A model generated the notes under the pieces. The model had not been told where the DNA came from. It saw only the letters and a list, made by a program, of their open reading frames with translations, and made no database searches. From positions 10,585,501-10,649,500 of the forward strand of contig WPIO01000006.1 in NCBI GenBank assembly GCA_009760855.2: a DNA stretch of 64,000 nucleotides, given 5' to 3'. This DNA comes from Cristatella mucedo (Eukaryota > Bryozoa > Phylactolaemata > Cristatellidae). Positions 22,140-32,209 of the stretch are shown here, piece by piece. The translations under genes were made by a program, and so were the position numbers. Each line of letters opens with the position of its first letter. The stretch's first letter is position 1.

Positions 22140-22520
22140 CAAAGTCGCACAAATACGCCGGCACTTGCGGGCGGGCAGGCGGGCGGGGCGAGGGTCAACC
22201 GGGTACACCTTAAAAGGTCGAACCTTCAAAGAAGCCTGCGAAGTTCTCGCTAAAAGAAGGCAACTGCGCCTAGAAATGACGGCTGCAACCAGTGCAGCAT
22301 CCATTCAGCCAGCAATTAGGCGTAGAAGCTTCTGACGTCACGGCTTGCCGAATTTAGAGGCTGACAAGAAACCGGTCAGAAACCCGGCTGGTGGAGGACT
22401 AACAGAAAACCATGCGTGGCACTTGCTTCGAGACTGCTTAAGATACTACACAGGGCAGCGCGCTGCGGACGCACGGGAACTCTATATAAGGGCGGAAATC
22501 AGGCAATGAGCGACATGCGT
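22140..22520. promoter_or_regulatory. GC-box-rich segment and a + strand TATA box
   Basis: GGGCGGGCAGGCGGGCGGGGC at about 22168-22190 gives Sp1-type sites in the position expected for the TP53I3-like promoter (minus strand). At about 22480-22492 the + strand has CTCTATATAAGGGCG, a good TATA box pointing rightward. No gene start to its right was recognised, so the TATA box may be inactive or serve a transcript I cannot see. Confidence 0.4.
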
Positions 22521-22839
22521 CCAGCCGGTGTAACAGCGAGAAACATAGTCAACGCGACTCGCCACAGCTTATCCGGTTTTTATTAAAAGCTGCGTAGAGA
22601 GAAGCTGATTTTCAACAACCTCATTTGTGAATAGGCTTAGCGGTCCCCCACGCCCGCTGCAGGACTCGAACGCACGCACAGCCGCGGTCTTGAGACACTC
22701 AACAGGGGTAGTGGAGTGCAAGCACCCTACCGCTGGAGTAAGACCGGGCTGTTAGTACTGGGCTCAAGACCCAGCTGCTGGTACTGGGCTTAAGTTCAGT
22801 GGTAGATTGCTTACAAGCATCTTCACACTTTATACTCGC

Positions 22840-23310
22840 CCTCTTGTGAATGTGATCGCCAACCAAAATCTAGGCTTCCACTTCTATGCGGATGATTCTC
22901 AGCTATATATAATTCATTTGTATACATAATTTGTATAGCGGCCCACGAGGACAATCTCTGTTAAGGCGCTTCACATACGCTACGGGGCTCGAGCCCAAGA
23001 CCTCGGTCGGGGCGAGTACATTAACCACTGGGCCGAACTGGTAGCACCTTTTTTTGATCCCTCGGACTCCTTAAACACGCCGAACTCTCTCAACTGTCCC
23101 TATGATCCGTCCTTTATGCGTGGTGACACTGTGCATGCTGCCACTAACCACACTTACATGCTGACCCTGTGTATACCATCCCTAACCATTTCATTCTTGT
23201 TATTTATTGAGCATGCTACCACTAACCATTCGATCGTGTTTCCTTTGCAGCAAATGTAAAGCGCCTAGAAAGAGATTGAGTTCTCTGAGGGCGCTTTATC
23301 ACGTGTATTA
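22840..23310 (+). mobile_element. LINE family 1 copy, interrupted by a SINE and internally deleted
   Basis: CTTCCACTTCTATGCGGATGA encodes the FYADDSQLY RT box at about 22876. A minus-strand SINE B follows (22905-23045). The LINE resumes at TTTGATCCCTCGGACTCC, then jumps at about 23095 directly to the 3' UTR (CCTATGATCCGTCCTTTATG) and the tail at 23255-23310. Confidence 0.8.
22905..23045 (-). mobile_element. SINE family B inserted in a LINE
   Basis: On the + strand it reads TTGTATAGCGGCCC, GGCGCTTCACATACGC, the B-box complement GGGCTCGAGCCCAAGACC and the A-box complement ACATTAACCACTGGGCC. The flanking LINE sequence is continuous on both sides. Confidence 0.82.
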
Positions 23311-23319
23311 TTATTCTTA

Positions 23320-23475
23320 ACTTGCTTGCTGGAAGTATTGTTGACATCCGGACATGGATGGCAGCAAACTTTCTCAAGTTTCAATTGCATTTCTCTTTAC
23401 AGCAAATGTAAAGCGCCTAGAGAGAGATTAAGTTCTCTGAGGGCGCTTTATCAAGTGAATTATTATTATTATAAT
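23320..23475 (+). mobile_element. LINE family 1, internally deleted mini-copy
   Basis: The RT fragment GACATCCGGACATGGATGGC up to TTTCTCAAGTTT (about 23381) is joined directly to CAATTGCATTTCTCTTTACAG of the 3' UTR and to the tail. Almost 1 kb of coding sequence is missing at one clean junction. Confidence 0.8.
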
Positions 23476-23589
23476 TATTAAGTTAAATTACGATTGAATC
23501 AACTTACCGGCTATGGGTAAACCAAGTGTGACTCACAATCGAAAAGCTTAACGCTCAAAATTGGCTCTATCAACATATCTCCTGTTGAA

Positions 23590-24825
23590 TCTATACAGGT
23601 GTCATGTTCCAAAGGAACTTTTCACTAGATAAACAATTCATGTCCTAGGTCCGGTTCTTTTCACCGTTTATACTCTCCCTCTCGCTGATGTGATTACCAA
23701 GCACAATCTATGCTTTCACTTCTATGCGGATGACACTCAGTTGTACCTTTGCTTTGATCCCTCCCAGCCTTCGAGCACCTCAAATTCTCTCAACTCACTT
23801 GCTGCATGCATTGATGACATCCGATCATGGATGGCAGCAAATTTTCTAAAACTAAACGATGATAAAACTAACTTACTAGTTATGGGCAAACCTAGTGTTA
23901 TTCAGAAATTGGAAAGGCTGACTTTCAAAATTGGCTCTGCCAGCATATCTCCAGTTGCATCAGCTCGAAATCTAGGTGTCATATTCCAAAGCGACCTCTC
24001 GTTAGACGACCACATCAGCTCCACAGTCAAATCAGCATATTTTCAGCTTCATAACATTGCTAAAATTAGGGCTTGTTTAGATAAGGATACCACGTCCAAG
24101 TTGGTCCATGCATTCGTGACATCTCGTCTCGACTTCTGCAACTCACTGCTTACTGGCCTACCAGCATGTGCGATCAGGCGATTGCAGCTGGTGCAAAACT
24201 CTGCAGCTAGGCTTGTCTGTCGTGAGCGTCGCAGTTGCCACATTACTCCACTTCTCGCCGACCTGCACTGGTTACCAGTCAAGCAACGGATTGACTTCAA
24301 GGTTTTGTCGCTCACTTTTAGGTCTCTTCATTCTATGGCTCCAGCCTATCTTTCAGAGATACTACCCCATCAGGCAAAGCATCGTACCACTCGCTTTTCG
24401 GAATCCAACAGTCTAGAAATACCTCGTACAAACCTTAAATCCTTTGGAGACCGTGCATTTAGCTCGTATGCTCCCACAGCCTGGAACTCCCTCCCGACCT
24501 GCATCAGAACATCCCCTGACCTGACCACATTTAAAAGAAACTTAAAAACATACCTATTTAGGACAGCATTTAGTGGGTCCTTGTGATTCGTCCTCGATGT
24601 GCTTATGCGTGCTGACACTGTTCATGCTGCCACTAACCACATTTGCATGCTGACCCAGTGCATGTAACCCCTAACCATGTTATTCATTTTGTTTGTTTTT
24701 CAAGCATGATTTTACTTACTATTCTATTGCGTATCACTTTGCAGCAAATGTAAAGCGCCTAGAAAGAGATCAAGTTCTCTGAGGGCGCTTTATCAAGTGC
24801 AATATTATTATTATTATTATTATGT
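23590..24825 (+). mobile_element. LINE family 1: best-preserved RT reading frame (298 aa) and full 3' end
   Basis: Frame 23690-24586 begins just before the RT catalytic box. It contains FYADDTQLYLCFDPSQ (YADD), IRSWMAANFLKLNDDKTNLL, the region ARNLGVIFQSDLSLDDHI, VTSRLDFCNSLLTGLPACAI, LADLHWLPVKQRIDFKVLSL, SFGDRAFSSYAPTAWNSLP and FRTAFSGSL. These are the thumb and C-terminal region of L2/CR1-type elements. No intact endonuclease domain lies upstream, so the copy is 5'-truncated and cannot move by itself. Its last 520 bp match positions 1-520. Confidence 0.93.
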
Positions 24826-25165
24826 CTACTTACTTTCAGATACATAACATGGCTAAAATTCGGGCTTGTTTAGGCAGGGATTCTTCATTTAAATTAGTCC
24901 ATTCGTTTGAGGCATCTCGTCTCGACTTCTGTGACACATGCTTGTTGGTCTACCGGCCTGTGCAATCAGACGTTTACAGTTGGTGCTAAACTCGGCACCT
25001 AGGCTTGTCTGTCTTGAGCATCAAAGCTACCACATCGCACAACTTTTAGCCGACCTGCACTGGCTCCCAGTCAAGCAGCGCATCAACTTCAAAGTTCTGT
25101 CACTCAATTTTAAGTTCTTTCATTCACACCTACTCCCCGGCCAGGCTAGGCATCGTACCGCATGC
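24826..25165 (+). mobile_element. LINE family 1 fragment directly behind another copy
   Basis: It follows the (ATT)n tail of the previous copy. CTACTTACTTTCAGATACATAAC corresponds to the YFQLHNIAKIRACL region; then ACAGTTGGTGCTAAACTC and CAGTCAAGCAGCGCATCAAC appear. It stops near 25165 without a tail. The tandem order suggests one copy inserted within or next to the other. Confidence 0.75.
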
Positions 25166-25334
25166 TTTTCTGACTCAAATCTGGCGCAGGTACGATCGCG
25201 GTCTGCTGTAATTAATGCGATAAAATAGAGCTGTGGACTTCTGATGTAAGTATGTCCATGGATTCGCTAATGCACAGGAGCGGGTCTCAGGTCTCAGCCA
25301 CGATACGAGTCCTAGCCTCCTAGTGGTTTAACTA

Positions 25335-25480
25335 GAGCGCCTAGAGCAACCTGTAGTGCGGATCAAGCTCGCCACATGACCAAGGTCTGGCCGAGGTCAT
25401 GAACTCGAGCCCCGCGGCATATGTGAAGCGCCTGAGTAAAGATTACGTTCTCTTAGGGGCTATACAAATTAATTTTATAT
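25335..25480 (+). mobile_element. SINE family B
   Basis: The B-box region GAGGTCATGAACTCGAGCCCC is followed by GGCATATGTGAAGCGCCTGA and GATTACGTTCTCTTAGGGGC. The A-box end is decayed. The 3' end runs into a TA-rich tract. Confidence 0.7.
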
Positions 25481-25503
25481 TATATATAATTATATTATAT
25501 ATA

Positions 25504-25545
<42 letters not shown>
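25480..25545. repeat. (TA)n tract
   Basis: TA-rich sequence with a few interruptions grows out of the SINE B tail. Confidence 0.95.
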
Positions 25546-25546
<1 letters not shown>

Positions 25547-25549
25547 GCC

Positions 25550-26245
25550 GCGTCAAGTAATGTCGCCACGAAGGTGACCCAGAGATCGCTGTGCCCTTAT
25601 TTTCCTATGTTGGCCATCCCTACCAACGGAGCAATCGCTTCCTTAGTTGCCAGATGATAAACGTTACGCCTTTTGAAAATTGTGAGATCTCTTGATGGCG
25701 GGGCAGTTAATTTGCTTGCTTGTAACTGACAAGCTAAATTCATGCAATTTGTGCGTCGAAACTTAGTCCAAGTAACCTCTGATCCTGGACGTAGCCAGGA
25801 TTTTGGTAGGTGGGCGGCTAAACCTCAATCTTGAGGTTGAGGCACAAGGTCCAGGTACTTTCCTCGGAGTCTGCTCGGAAGAGCGAGTTAGCCCTACATC
25901 TCCACTTACTGAATGTTTCGCACCGTTCTTGGGCGCAGGACTTGGAGCCTCTCACCATTCGGATTCCCCCTCCCGCGACTTTACACACGCACAAAAGTGG
26001 TGACCGGAGGCGAAGCTGGAGGCGGCGCCAGCGTCGCTGGATAGGCAGAGGTGCTATCTGGACGGATCGGGACGTGCCCGATGGAGCAGGAGCCCGTGGT
26101 TTTTATCGCCCAACGCAATCCTTTCTTCTTTCGATTGCCTTTTGTGAAAACTTTTCGAGGATGAATGCTGCACGTGTGGCACCGCCCACGCGGTCATTGC
26201 CAAGTCATCTTGCAGTCGGATTAGTAAATAAACATAATACATGTA
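25550..26245. other. No recognised gene
   Basis: A 139-codon + frame (25831-26250) shows no motif and has a low-complexity arginine-rich middle. I see no splice or domain support for it. Confidence 0.35.
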
Positions 26246-26325
26246 ATTAAATTGTATGGCACTCTAAGAGAACTCAATCTCTATTCAGGCCCTTCACATA
26301 TGCCGAGGGGCTCGAGCCGTTTTGG
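26245..26325 (-). mobile_element. SINE family B, 3' part
   Basis: AATTGTATGGCACTCTAAGAG, CAATCTCTATTCAGGCCC, CACATATGCCG and GGGGCTCGAGCC follow in reverse-complement order. The head is missing beyond about 26325, where a LINE-like segment begins. Confidence 0.7.
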
Positions 26326-26329
26326 CAAT

Positions 26330-26745
26330 CGAGCCTTTAGTTCGTATTAACAGAAAGGCTGGAACTTGCTTGTGACCAGGGTCACTGACTGCGGTGACCT
26401 TCCATCATTCAAGTTTCCGCTGACGATGCACCCGCTCCTGTCTGCTTTCCATTCGCTCCGGTGAAATTTCTCTTTTTTTTTGTTCCGCGATGCTTTGCGT
26501 ATGTACCTGTGTGCAATGCAGTTCATATTGCTTGCCGGATGCGTTGCTAACTGGTGGTTATGAGCGCCACCACGTTTGCTTCAGCGTGCTGACCTGAGCA
26601 TAATACTTGCTTGCTTTTGCACGCTCGATAGCGTGTGTGGCCTCGTATCCTTGGCTATTGACTCTCTCGTAGCGCATTGTAAAGCGCCTGGACGGAAAAT
26701 TATTTCTCTTAGGGGCCATACAAACATCCTATTATTATTAGCATA
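26330..26745 (+). mobile_element. Decayed LINE 3' end
   Basis: CGAGCCTTTAGTTCGTATTAAC and AGGCTGGAACTTGC correspond to the AFSSY..AWNSL region. The tail TTGTAAAGCGCCTGGACGG, TTTCTCTTAGGGGCCATACA and ATTATTATT ends it. The tail is intermediate between LINE family 1 and SINE B tails, so this may be a third subfamily. Confidence 0.65.
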
Positions 26746-26749
26746 GCCG

Positions 26750-27715
26750 CCTGAAACTGTCTGTCAGGCTTTACAAAACGCGCAGCCAGTCATAAGTTAC
26801 CGCTCAGGTGTCTGACTGGGTAGGATATTCTATCGGTTAATAATGGATCGGTCCAAAGTGATTGGCAAAAGAACCGGCGCGACTTTGGGTCTGTGGGTGT
26901 GATGACGTCACACACACACACGTCTCCAATTTGTCTTCGGTGTCTTATCGTTGGAGCATAACGAGTCCTCGACACACCGGATATTGTGATGAACCCCAAG
27001 CTAAAAGAGTTAGCTCTAAAACATGATGTTTAAAAAACAAATGGGATGACGGGGGTCTAGCTGGAAGCAGATTACCCCTCCAAATCTCGGTTGCAAATTT
27101 AACGGCTTAGAATGCAACCTTAACATGCAACAGTTTAGGCGTCCATAATCACTTTACGTTTTAGAGGACTATCTCAGATTTCTGCATAGCCTCCGAAGTG
27201 GGATATCCCAAGATCCTTTACCAGATATCGCTTCCGCCGCGCGGCCTTTCTACGATTGAGCGTACCCTTTTAGAGCAGCTGAAGAATGCAACCTCCATAT
27301 CGCGGGATGGCTGGCATCTCCGCCACACCCAACACGATGGCGTCCAGCCGTTTTCCCTTAAAATAACGTCCCCGTGGCCATGCATACAGTTTTCTTTGGT
27401 AGATCAATTCGCTACGATGGCGATCCCGTATACTTACGCGTTACCCTCGTCCGAAAAAGTCACTCTTAAACAGCAGCTAAAGCAGGTGGGAGCGAAAAGG
27501 AAAGCGACTTGCCACCATTCATCATTCAAGAACTACCTGGACTACTCTGCTCTGAAGGAGGCAGGTGCCACTGCTACTAATGGGTGAACAGAATCAACAG
27601 CACGGACTCGAGCAACTCTAATAGGAGCAGATAATACAACATTACAGGTTCTTCCACTTTATGAAGTTCATGAACGCCTCTGAATGCATCTCCACGCTAC
27701 CGACCGGTAAGTAAT
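26750..27715 (+). other. Unidentified 129-codon open frame in an otherwise unassigned stretch
   Basis: Frame 27198-27587 starts MGYPKILYQISLPPRGLSTI and contains TLKQQLKQVGAKRKATCHHS. It is uninterrupted and not low-complexity, but I recognise no domain. It lies between two LINE fragments, so it may be a piece of a mobile element. The rest of the stretch shows nothing. Confidence 0.25.
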
Positions 27716-27719
27716 CGCT

Positions 27720-28435
27720 ATCAAATTCCAAAGTGACCTTACATCAGACGATCACATCGGCTCCACAGTCATCTCTGTTGGCTACGTAGCATTGCAACAA
27801 ACTCGGGCCTGCTTAGACAGCGATACCACATCCACATCGGTCTACGCGATTATAACATCCCATTTCCACTTCCAGTAACTCATCACGCGCACTTCCGGCC
27901 GGTTACAAAAATGTGCTCACTGTTACAGAAAAACTTTGCAGCTAGCTTCTTGTCTGTCGTGAAAGTCGCGAGCAATTAACAAATTACACCGCTTCTCATC
28001 GGCCAACGCTTGCTTCCGATCAATCAGCGTATCGACTTCGAGGTTTTTTAAGATCCCTCGTTCTCTTTCTCGAGCTAATCAAGTGATTCCTAATCACGCC
28101 CAGGCATAGTATCTCTCGCTCTTCTGTCTCAAAAGTCGTTCAGCTATGCCGCGAACCAGCATCAAATCCTTTGGTGGCCATGCCGGCGTGTCATTGCCGC
28201 CTTCGCGAAGCTATGCATTTATATAGGCGGCATTTAATTTTAAAATTGATATTTCACGGGTGGTACTCGCTAGCTATTGTTGATCGCCCACCTATTGCTC
28301 ATCGAACCGAAGATGATATCACTCACGATTCAATCGCGTTTCCCTTTGCAGCAAATGTAAAGCGCCCAGGAAGAGATTGAGTTCTCTGAGGGCGCTTTAT
28401 CAAGTGCATTATTATTATTATTATTATTATAACAG
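27720..28435 (+). mobile_element. Heavily decayed LINE family 1 copy
   Basis: CCAAAGTGACCTTACATCAGAC matches the FQSDLSLDD region, and CGGGCCTGCTTAGACAGCGA matches RACLDKD. GTCTGTCGTGAAAGTCGCGAG follows, and the tail AAATGTAAAGCGCCCAGG lies at 28355-28430. Several frameshifts and small insertions make it older than the 24 kb copy. Confidence 0.75.
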
Positions 28436-29190
28436 CACCGGCTTCGAGTCCACCAAAGGTCAGCCCGCCAGCGTGACAACTTACTAGTCCTCGCGACTTT
28501 GCGGATCCGCTGACGGTGGTAAATTGCATTGCATTGAAAAAAGTTGAACTCAAGCGTTGGCGAAAGTGCGATCCAAAAAAAAGTGTCGGCGCACACTCCG
28601 TGACCAGGCGGTTCGACGACGTCCTCTAAAAAGTAACCTCTCAAACATGTCAAACGTCTTGCTACATCAGGCTTTCAATCCCTTTGGGCTGGCGCGACGG
28701 CACCGGGCGCCCCGACTGCAGTATATAGTTGAACGACCACAGCATACCGGACGTCGATTGAAGCGCTTCGAATGTTGCAGCTTTTTGAATACGTAAAACA
28801 TAAGCATTCTTAAAAGTATCCGGTTTCCTTTCTGCTTAGGGCGTAGCAGCGCCGCATGACGATTATTTACCCACTAGGCAAGATTCAATAGCAAAAATGA
28901 CAACTCTTGGTTGGGGACCCCTAGAGAACCGGATATGTATATCCAATGCATCCTCCAATTCGTCCGTTCGTTGTAGCTCGCTGCAAAAAAAGATGATGTC
29001 GGGCTTAGGCGCCGACTTCCGCTCACGCCCTCACGCTCTCAGCGAAGCGCCGACTCCCGGATTATGTCAACGAGGTGCAAATGCAATGAAATGTATCTCC
29101 GTCTGTTACTCCGCAAAGCCGCAAAGATTGTGTGGGTGTTACGCAGGAGAGTTTTGTATGGTGCACTCACAGCCTAAGCCGCATTTGGTA
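28436..29190. other. No recognised gene
   Basis: Short arginine-rich + frames (28557-28796, 28897-29202) show no motif. The last part may already belong to the LINE family 2 copy that follows on the minus strand. Confidence 0.3.
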
Positions 29191-29194
29191 CGCA

Positions 29195-29930
29195 TTTGGT
29201 AGCCAGCAGACTTCGTTTCACGCAACAAAGAGAAAGTGGGAAGCATAGCGGAGTCAGGAGAGCAGTTGAGGTAGTGAGTAGCATGGAAGTAGCATCTCAG
29301 GACCGCTGAAAATGACGAGCCATAGTCTGCAGCAGGAGGGTAGTTGTCGTTGCGTAAGAATTGTGGAAGCGAGTTCCACAGTCCAGGACCTGCAGACCTA
29401 AAGCTTCTGTTGCCAACGGTCTTTAAGCGGATGGAATGGAACAGCTAATTGTTTGTCCACACAGGACCTGAGAGCGCGAAGAGGCTGAAACTGGTGCAGC
29501 AGTTCAGCTAGGTACGAAGGAGCCAAGCCGTGGCAGGCCTTGTGGGTCAGCATAAGAATTTTGCTCTGTATCCGTTGCTCAACCGGCATCCATCCGAGCT
29601 CTTTTAGCAAAGGAGACACGTGCTCGAACCTCTGGGACTTGAAGAGTAGGCTGGCAGCCATATTCACAGCCATTTGCAGTGGCCCTCGTTGCTTTGTTTG
29701 GTAGCGCAGCCAAAAGGGAATTGCAATAATCAAGCCGACTAAGGTGCTAGTTAAATTTTTTGCAAGAGGCCGTGGAAGACAGCTCCTTATCTTAGATAGG
29801 GATCGAACGTGATGGCAAGCTATAAAGGCAGTCTTCTGAAAGAAGCTTTTAAAATTTAGGCAGCTGTAGAAAACGACGCCGCCTAAATTTCGAGTACGCG
29901 GTGATGGTCGCACGACAGGTTGCACAGCAA
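29195..29930 (-). mobile_element. LINE family 2, 3' half
   Basis: The minus frame 29925-29398 (175 codons) reads VVRPSPRTRNLGGVVFYSCL, LVGLIIAIPFWL, LLFKSQRFEHVSPLLKELGW, MPVEQRIQSKILMLTHKACH and LAELLHQFQPLRAL. It is the same family as 10040-10612. The 3' UTR remnant continues to about 29195. Confidence 0.88.
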
Positions 29931-30239
29931 GGCGCTACTAGCTTTTCAGACGGAGCGACCTTGAGCGCAGGGGAGCTCGACGCGGCGACTGCGTCAGGCT
30001 GGTCGAGGTGACTGGGGGGAGGAAGGCAGTGGATGGTGTTGAGCGCCGGCGTCGCGAAATTTCCGGACGCCAATTGTTTTAACGACAGCCATTGCTCTAT
30101 CGGAACTCGTGCTCCTTTCTGTTAGGGAAATCAGCCCAGCCGCTCAGCTGGAGTTTCTGCAAGCGTGCAAACCGCGAAACAACAAAGCCGCAACAATAAC
30201 AGCATTCTAGTCGAGTACTAATCAGCGTTGGAAGTAATT

Positions 30240-31550
30240 AATCGCCTGCCTTCCGCTGGCGAGCAGCCCAGCCCGACCCGCGCGGCAAAGAGAGTGGGCG
30301 GCCGCGCAGCAGCGCTGAATGGGCGAAATATGCCGGAAAGTCTCAGTTCCGAGCGCATATTGCTCTGCGAAACGTAAAACTCGCTCTCGGCATGGGGGAG
30401 GAAGCAAGCAACGAGTCCGCCACGCTTTCGCGAGGGCGGCGGAGGCCGCGCAGCGAGTCCTCCGCGTAGGCGTAGTACGCTTTCCAGTTTCGCATCCGGT
30501 GGGAATACGTCGAGCGCTTCGAAGCCTCTCTATTTGCCCAGGCTGCAGCTGCTGCCGAGCGCCGGCGTGGCGGCGGAATCGCGCCGGCAGCGGACTGGGA
30601 AACAAGCAGCAGCAGCAGCGGCAGCAGCGCAATCCCGCCGCCGTCTTACGGTCGGGCGCGCGCTCCACATTCGGTTAGAAGCTGGCGCTCGGGGGCCGCC
30701 GACGGGCGGCCCGCGCTCGGGCGCCCAGGCCGAGCGCGGGCCGAGCTTCCGGATTTCGGACTTCCGGATTCCGCAGCCGAGCGCGGCGCCGCCGACGCGG
30801 CGGTCGCCGGCGATCGAATGGCGCTCGGCCTCGGGTCGCTGTCGACACCTGGCGCTTCACGCCGCGGTCTGACGCCCGCCGCTCGCTCGCTCGCTCGCTC
30901 GCTCGCGCCGCCGCCGGCCGCTCGCACGCACGGCGGAGGGCGCGGGAACAAACAGCGAAACGGCGACGCGAAGCGTCGCGCGGCCGCCTGCTGGGTAACA
31001 ATGCCCCGGCTTTGTGGCGCCTTGTTTAATCAATATCCACTTTCAGGCGCCGCCGGCGGTCCCGAGCGAGCTCGCGCACGCGAGCGCACTCGCGGGGCGG
31101 GACGCGAGAGGCGACCGCACTGCGCGCACGCGCGGCCAGAGCTGCCGCGGGCAACGGACGGCCTCAGCGTGCGATCCCCGACGTGAGAGATTCGGAATTC
31201 GCGTCGCCGCTGGGGCGCGCGCCGCTCTCCATTTATCGCACTGGCGCCGCCGCTCAACAGGTGGCTGGTGCGAGTCGGCTTTTGCAGCTCGACCGCGAAC
31301 GAATGCGGTGGCGTGGCGCGCAGAGGTGGAGACCGACGCACCGCGGCGGCGTGCGGCATACGTGAGCATACCGCGCGCGCCGCTGCGCTGCCCGCCACTC
31401 GCCGCCGCGCGTCCTCGGATCGGTTGCGTCACTCCAGCTCCGCTTCCCTGTTCTGCTAGGCTGCGGAGTAGAGCGCCGAGCGGGCAGTGCAGCGTTCTCT
31501 GCCCGTGAGAGCGCTGCATCCCGTGGGTCCTCGTAGCAGGCAGAAAGTGT
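30240..31550. promoter_or_regulatory. Strong CpG island
   Basis: About 1.3 kb is very GC-rich and dense in CpG (for example 30690-30950 and 31040-31180), with GCTCGCTCGCTCG repeats at 30880-30905. Possible donors on the + strand exist (for example CATAC|GTGAGC near 31361). Long frames on both strands are what CpG-rich DNA gives and are not taken as genes. The likely role is a promoter with a first exon, possibly of the + strand frame at 34483-35376. Confidence 0.6.
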
Positions 31551-31589
31551 ATGAGTTCGTTGGTTTTCTGAATCGAATCGTTTAGCCAC

Positions 31590-31970
31590 ACATCATACAT
31601 ACCTCAGATCCGTTGGAGACAGTGCCTTTAGTTCGTATGCTCTCAAAGTCTGGAATTCATTCTCGACTGACGTCACGGCATTCCCTGACGTGACATTTAA
31701 AAATAAGCTAAAAACGAATCTAGTTATCACGACATTATTGGGTCCACGCGCAATTCGTCCTTTGTGTGCTTATGCTTGCTGCCACTGTGCATGCTGCCAC
31801 TAACCACACTTGCATGCTGACCCTACGCATGTCACCCCTAACCATGTCATTCTTGTTTATCGAGCGTGATGCCACTAACCAGTCGATCATGCTTCCTTTG
31901 CAGAAAATGTAAAGCGCCTAGAAAGAGATTGAGTACTCTGAGAGGAATATACAAATGCATTTTTATTATT
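31590..31970 (+). mobile_element. LINE family 1, 3' end, abutting the CpG island
   Basis: GTTGGAGACAGTGCCTTTAG and TTCGTATGCTC belong to the AFSSYA region. 3' UTR words and the tail AAAATGTAAAGCGCC follow, ending near 31970 in ATTATTAT. Confidence 0.82.
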
Positions 31971-32049
31971 ATCTGCGACGCCACCTCTTGTAATATCTGC
32001 CGTGGTAGCAGTTCATTCGCTGCAGTGCACCAGTTAGCAGTGACGGCAC

Positions 32050-32205
32050 GCTTGGTAAGGCGGTGCTTTTCACGATCTCAGTCCTGACGTCGCGGGTTCA
32101 AATCCTGCGCTAGCGATTCTGTATCGCTGCTGCAAGCGGTGATGACAGCCGTAAAGGCTCTTCTGTCGCTATACGAAGGAGGCTGTTGAATCAACCTTCG
32201 CTTTG
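32050..32205 (+). mobile_element. SINE family A
   Basis: The A-box-like region is CTTGGTAAGGCGGTGC and the B box is GCGGGTTCAAATCC. The body is GGTGATGACAGCCGTAAAGG and the tail CTGTCGCTATACGAAGGAGG followed by CTGTTGAATCAACC. It is one of the better preserved copies. Confidence 0.82.
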
Positions 32206-32209
32206 CAAC

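Noticed and set aside
30534-31600. Many 100-185 codon frames on both strands
   Set aside because: Typical of CpG-rich DNA that lacks stop codons; no domain, no consistent frame.
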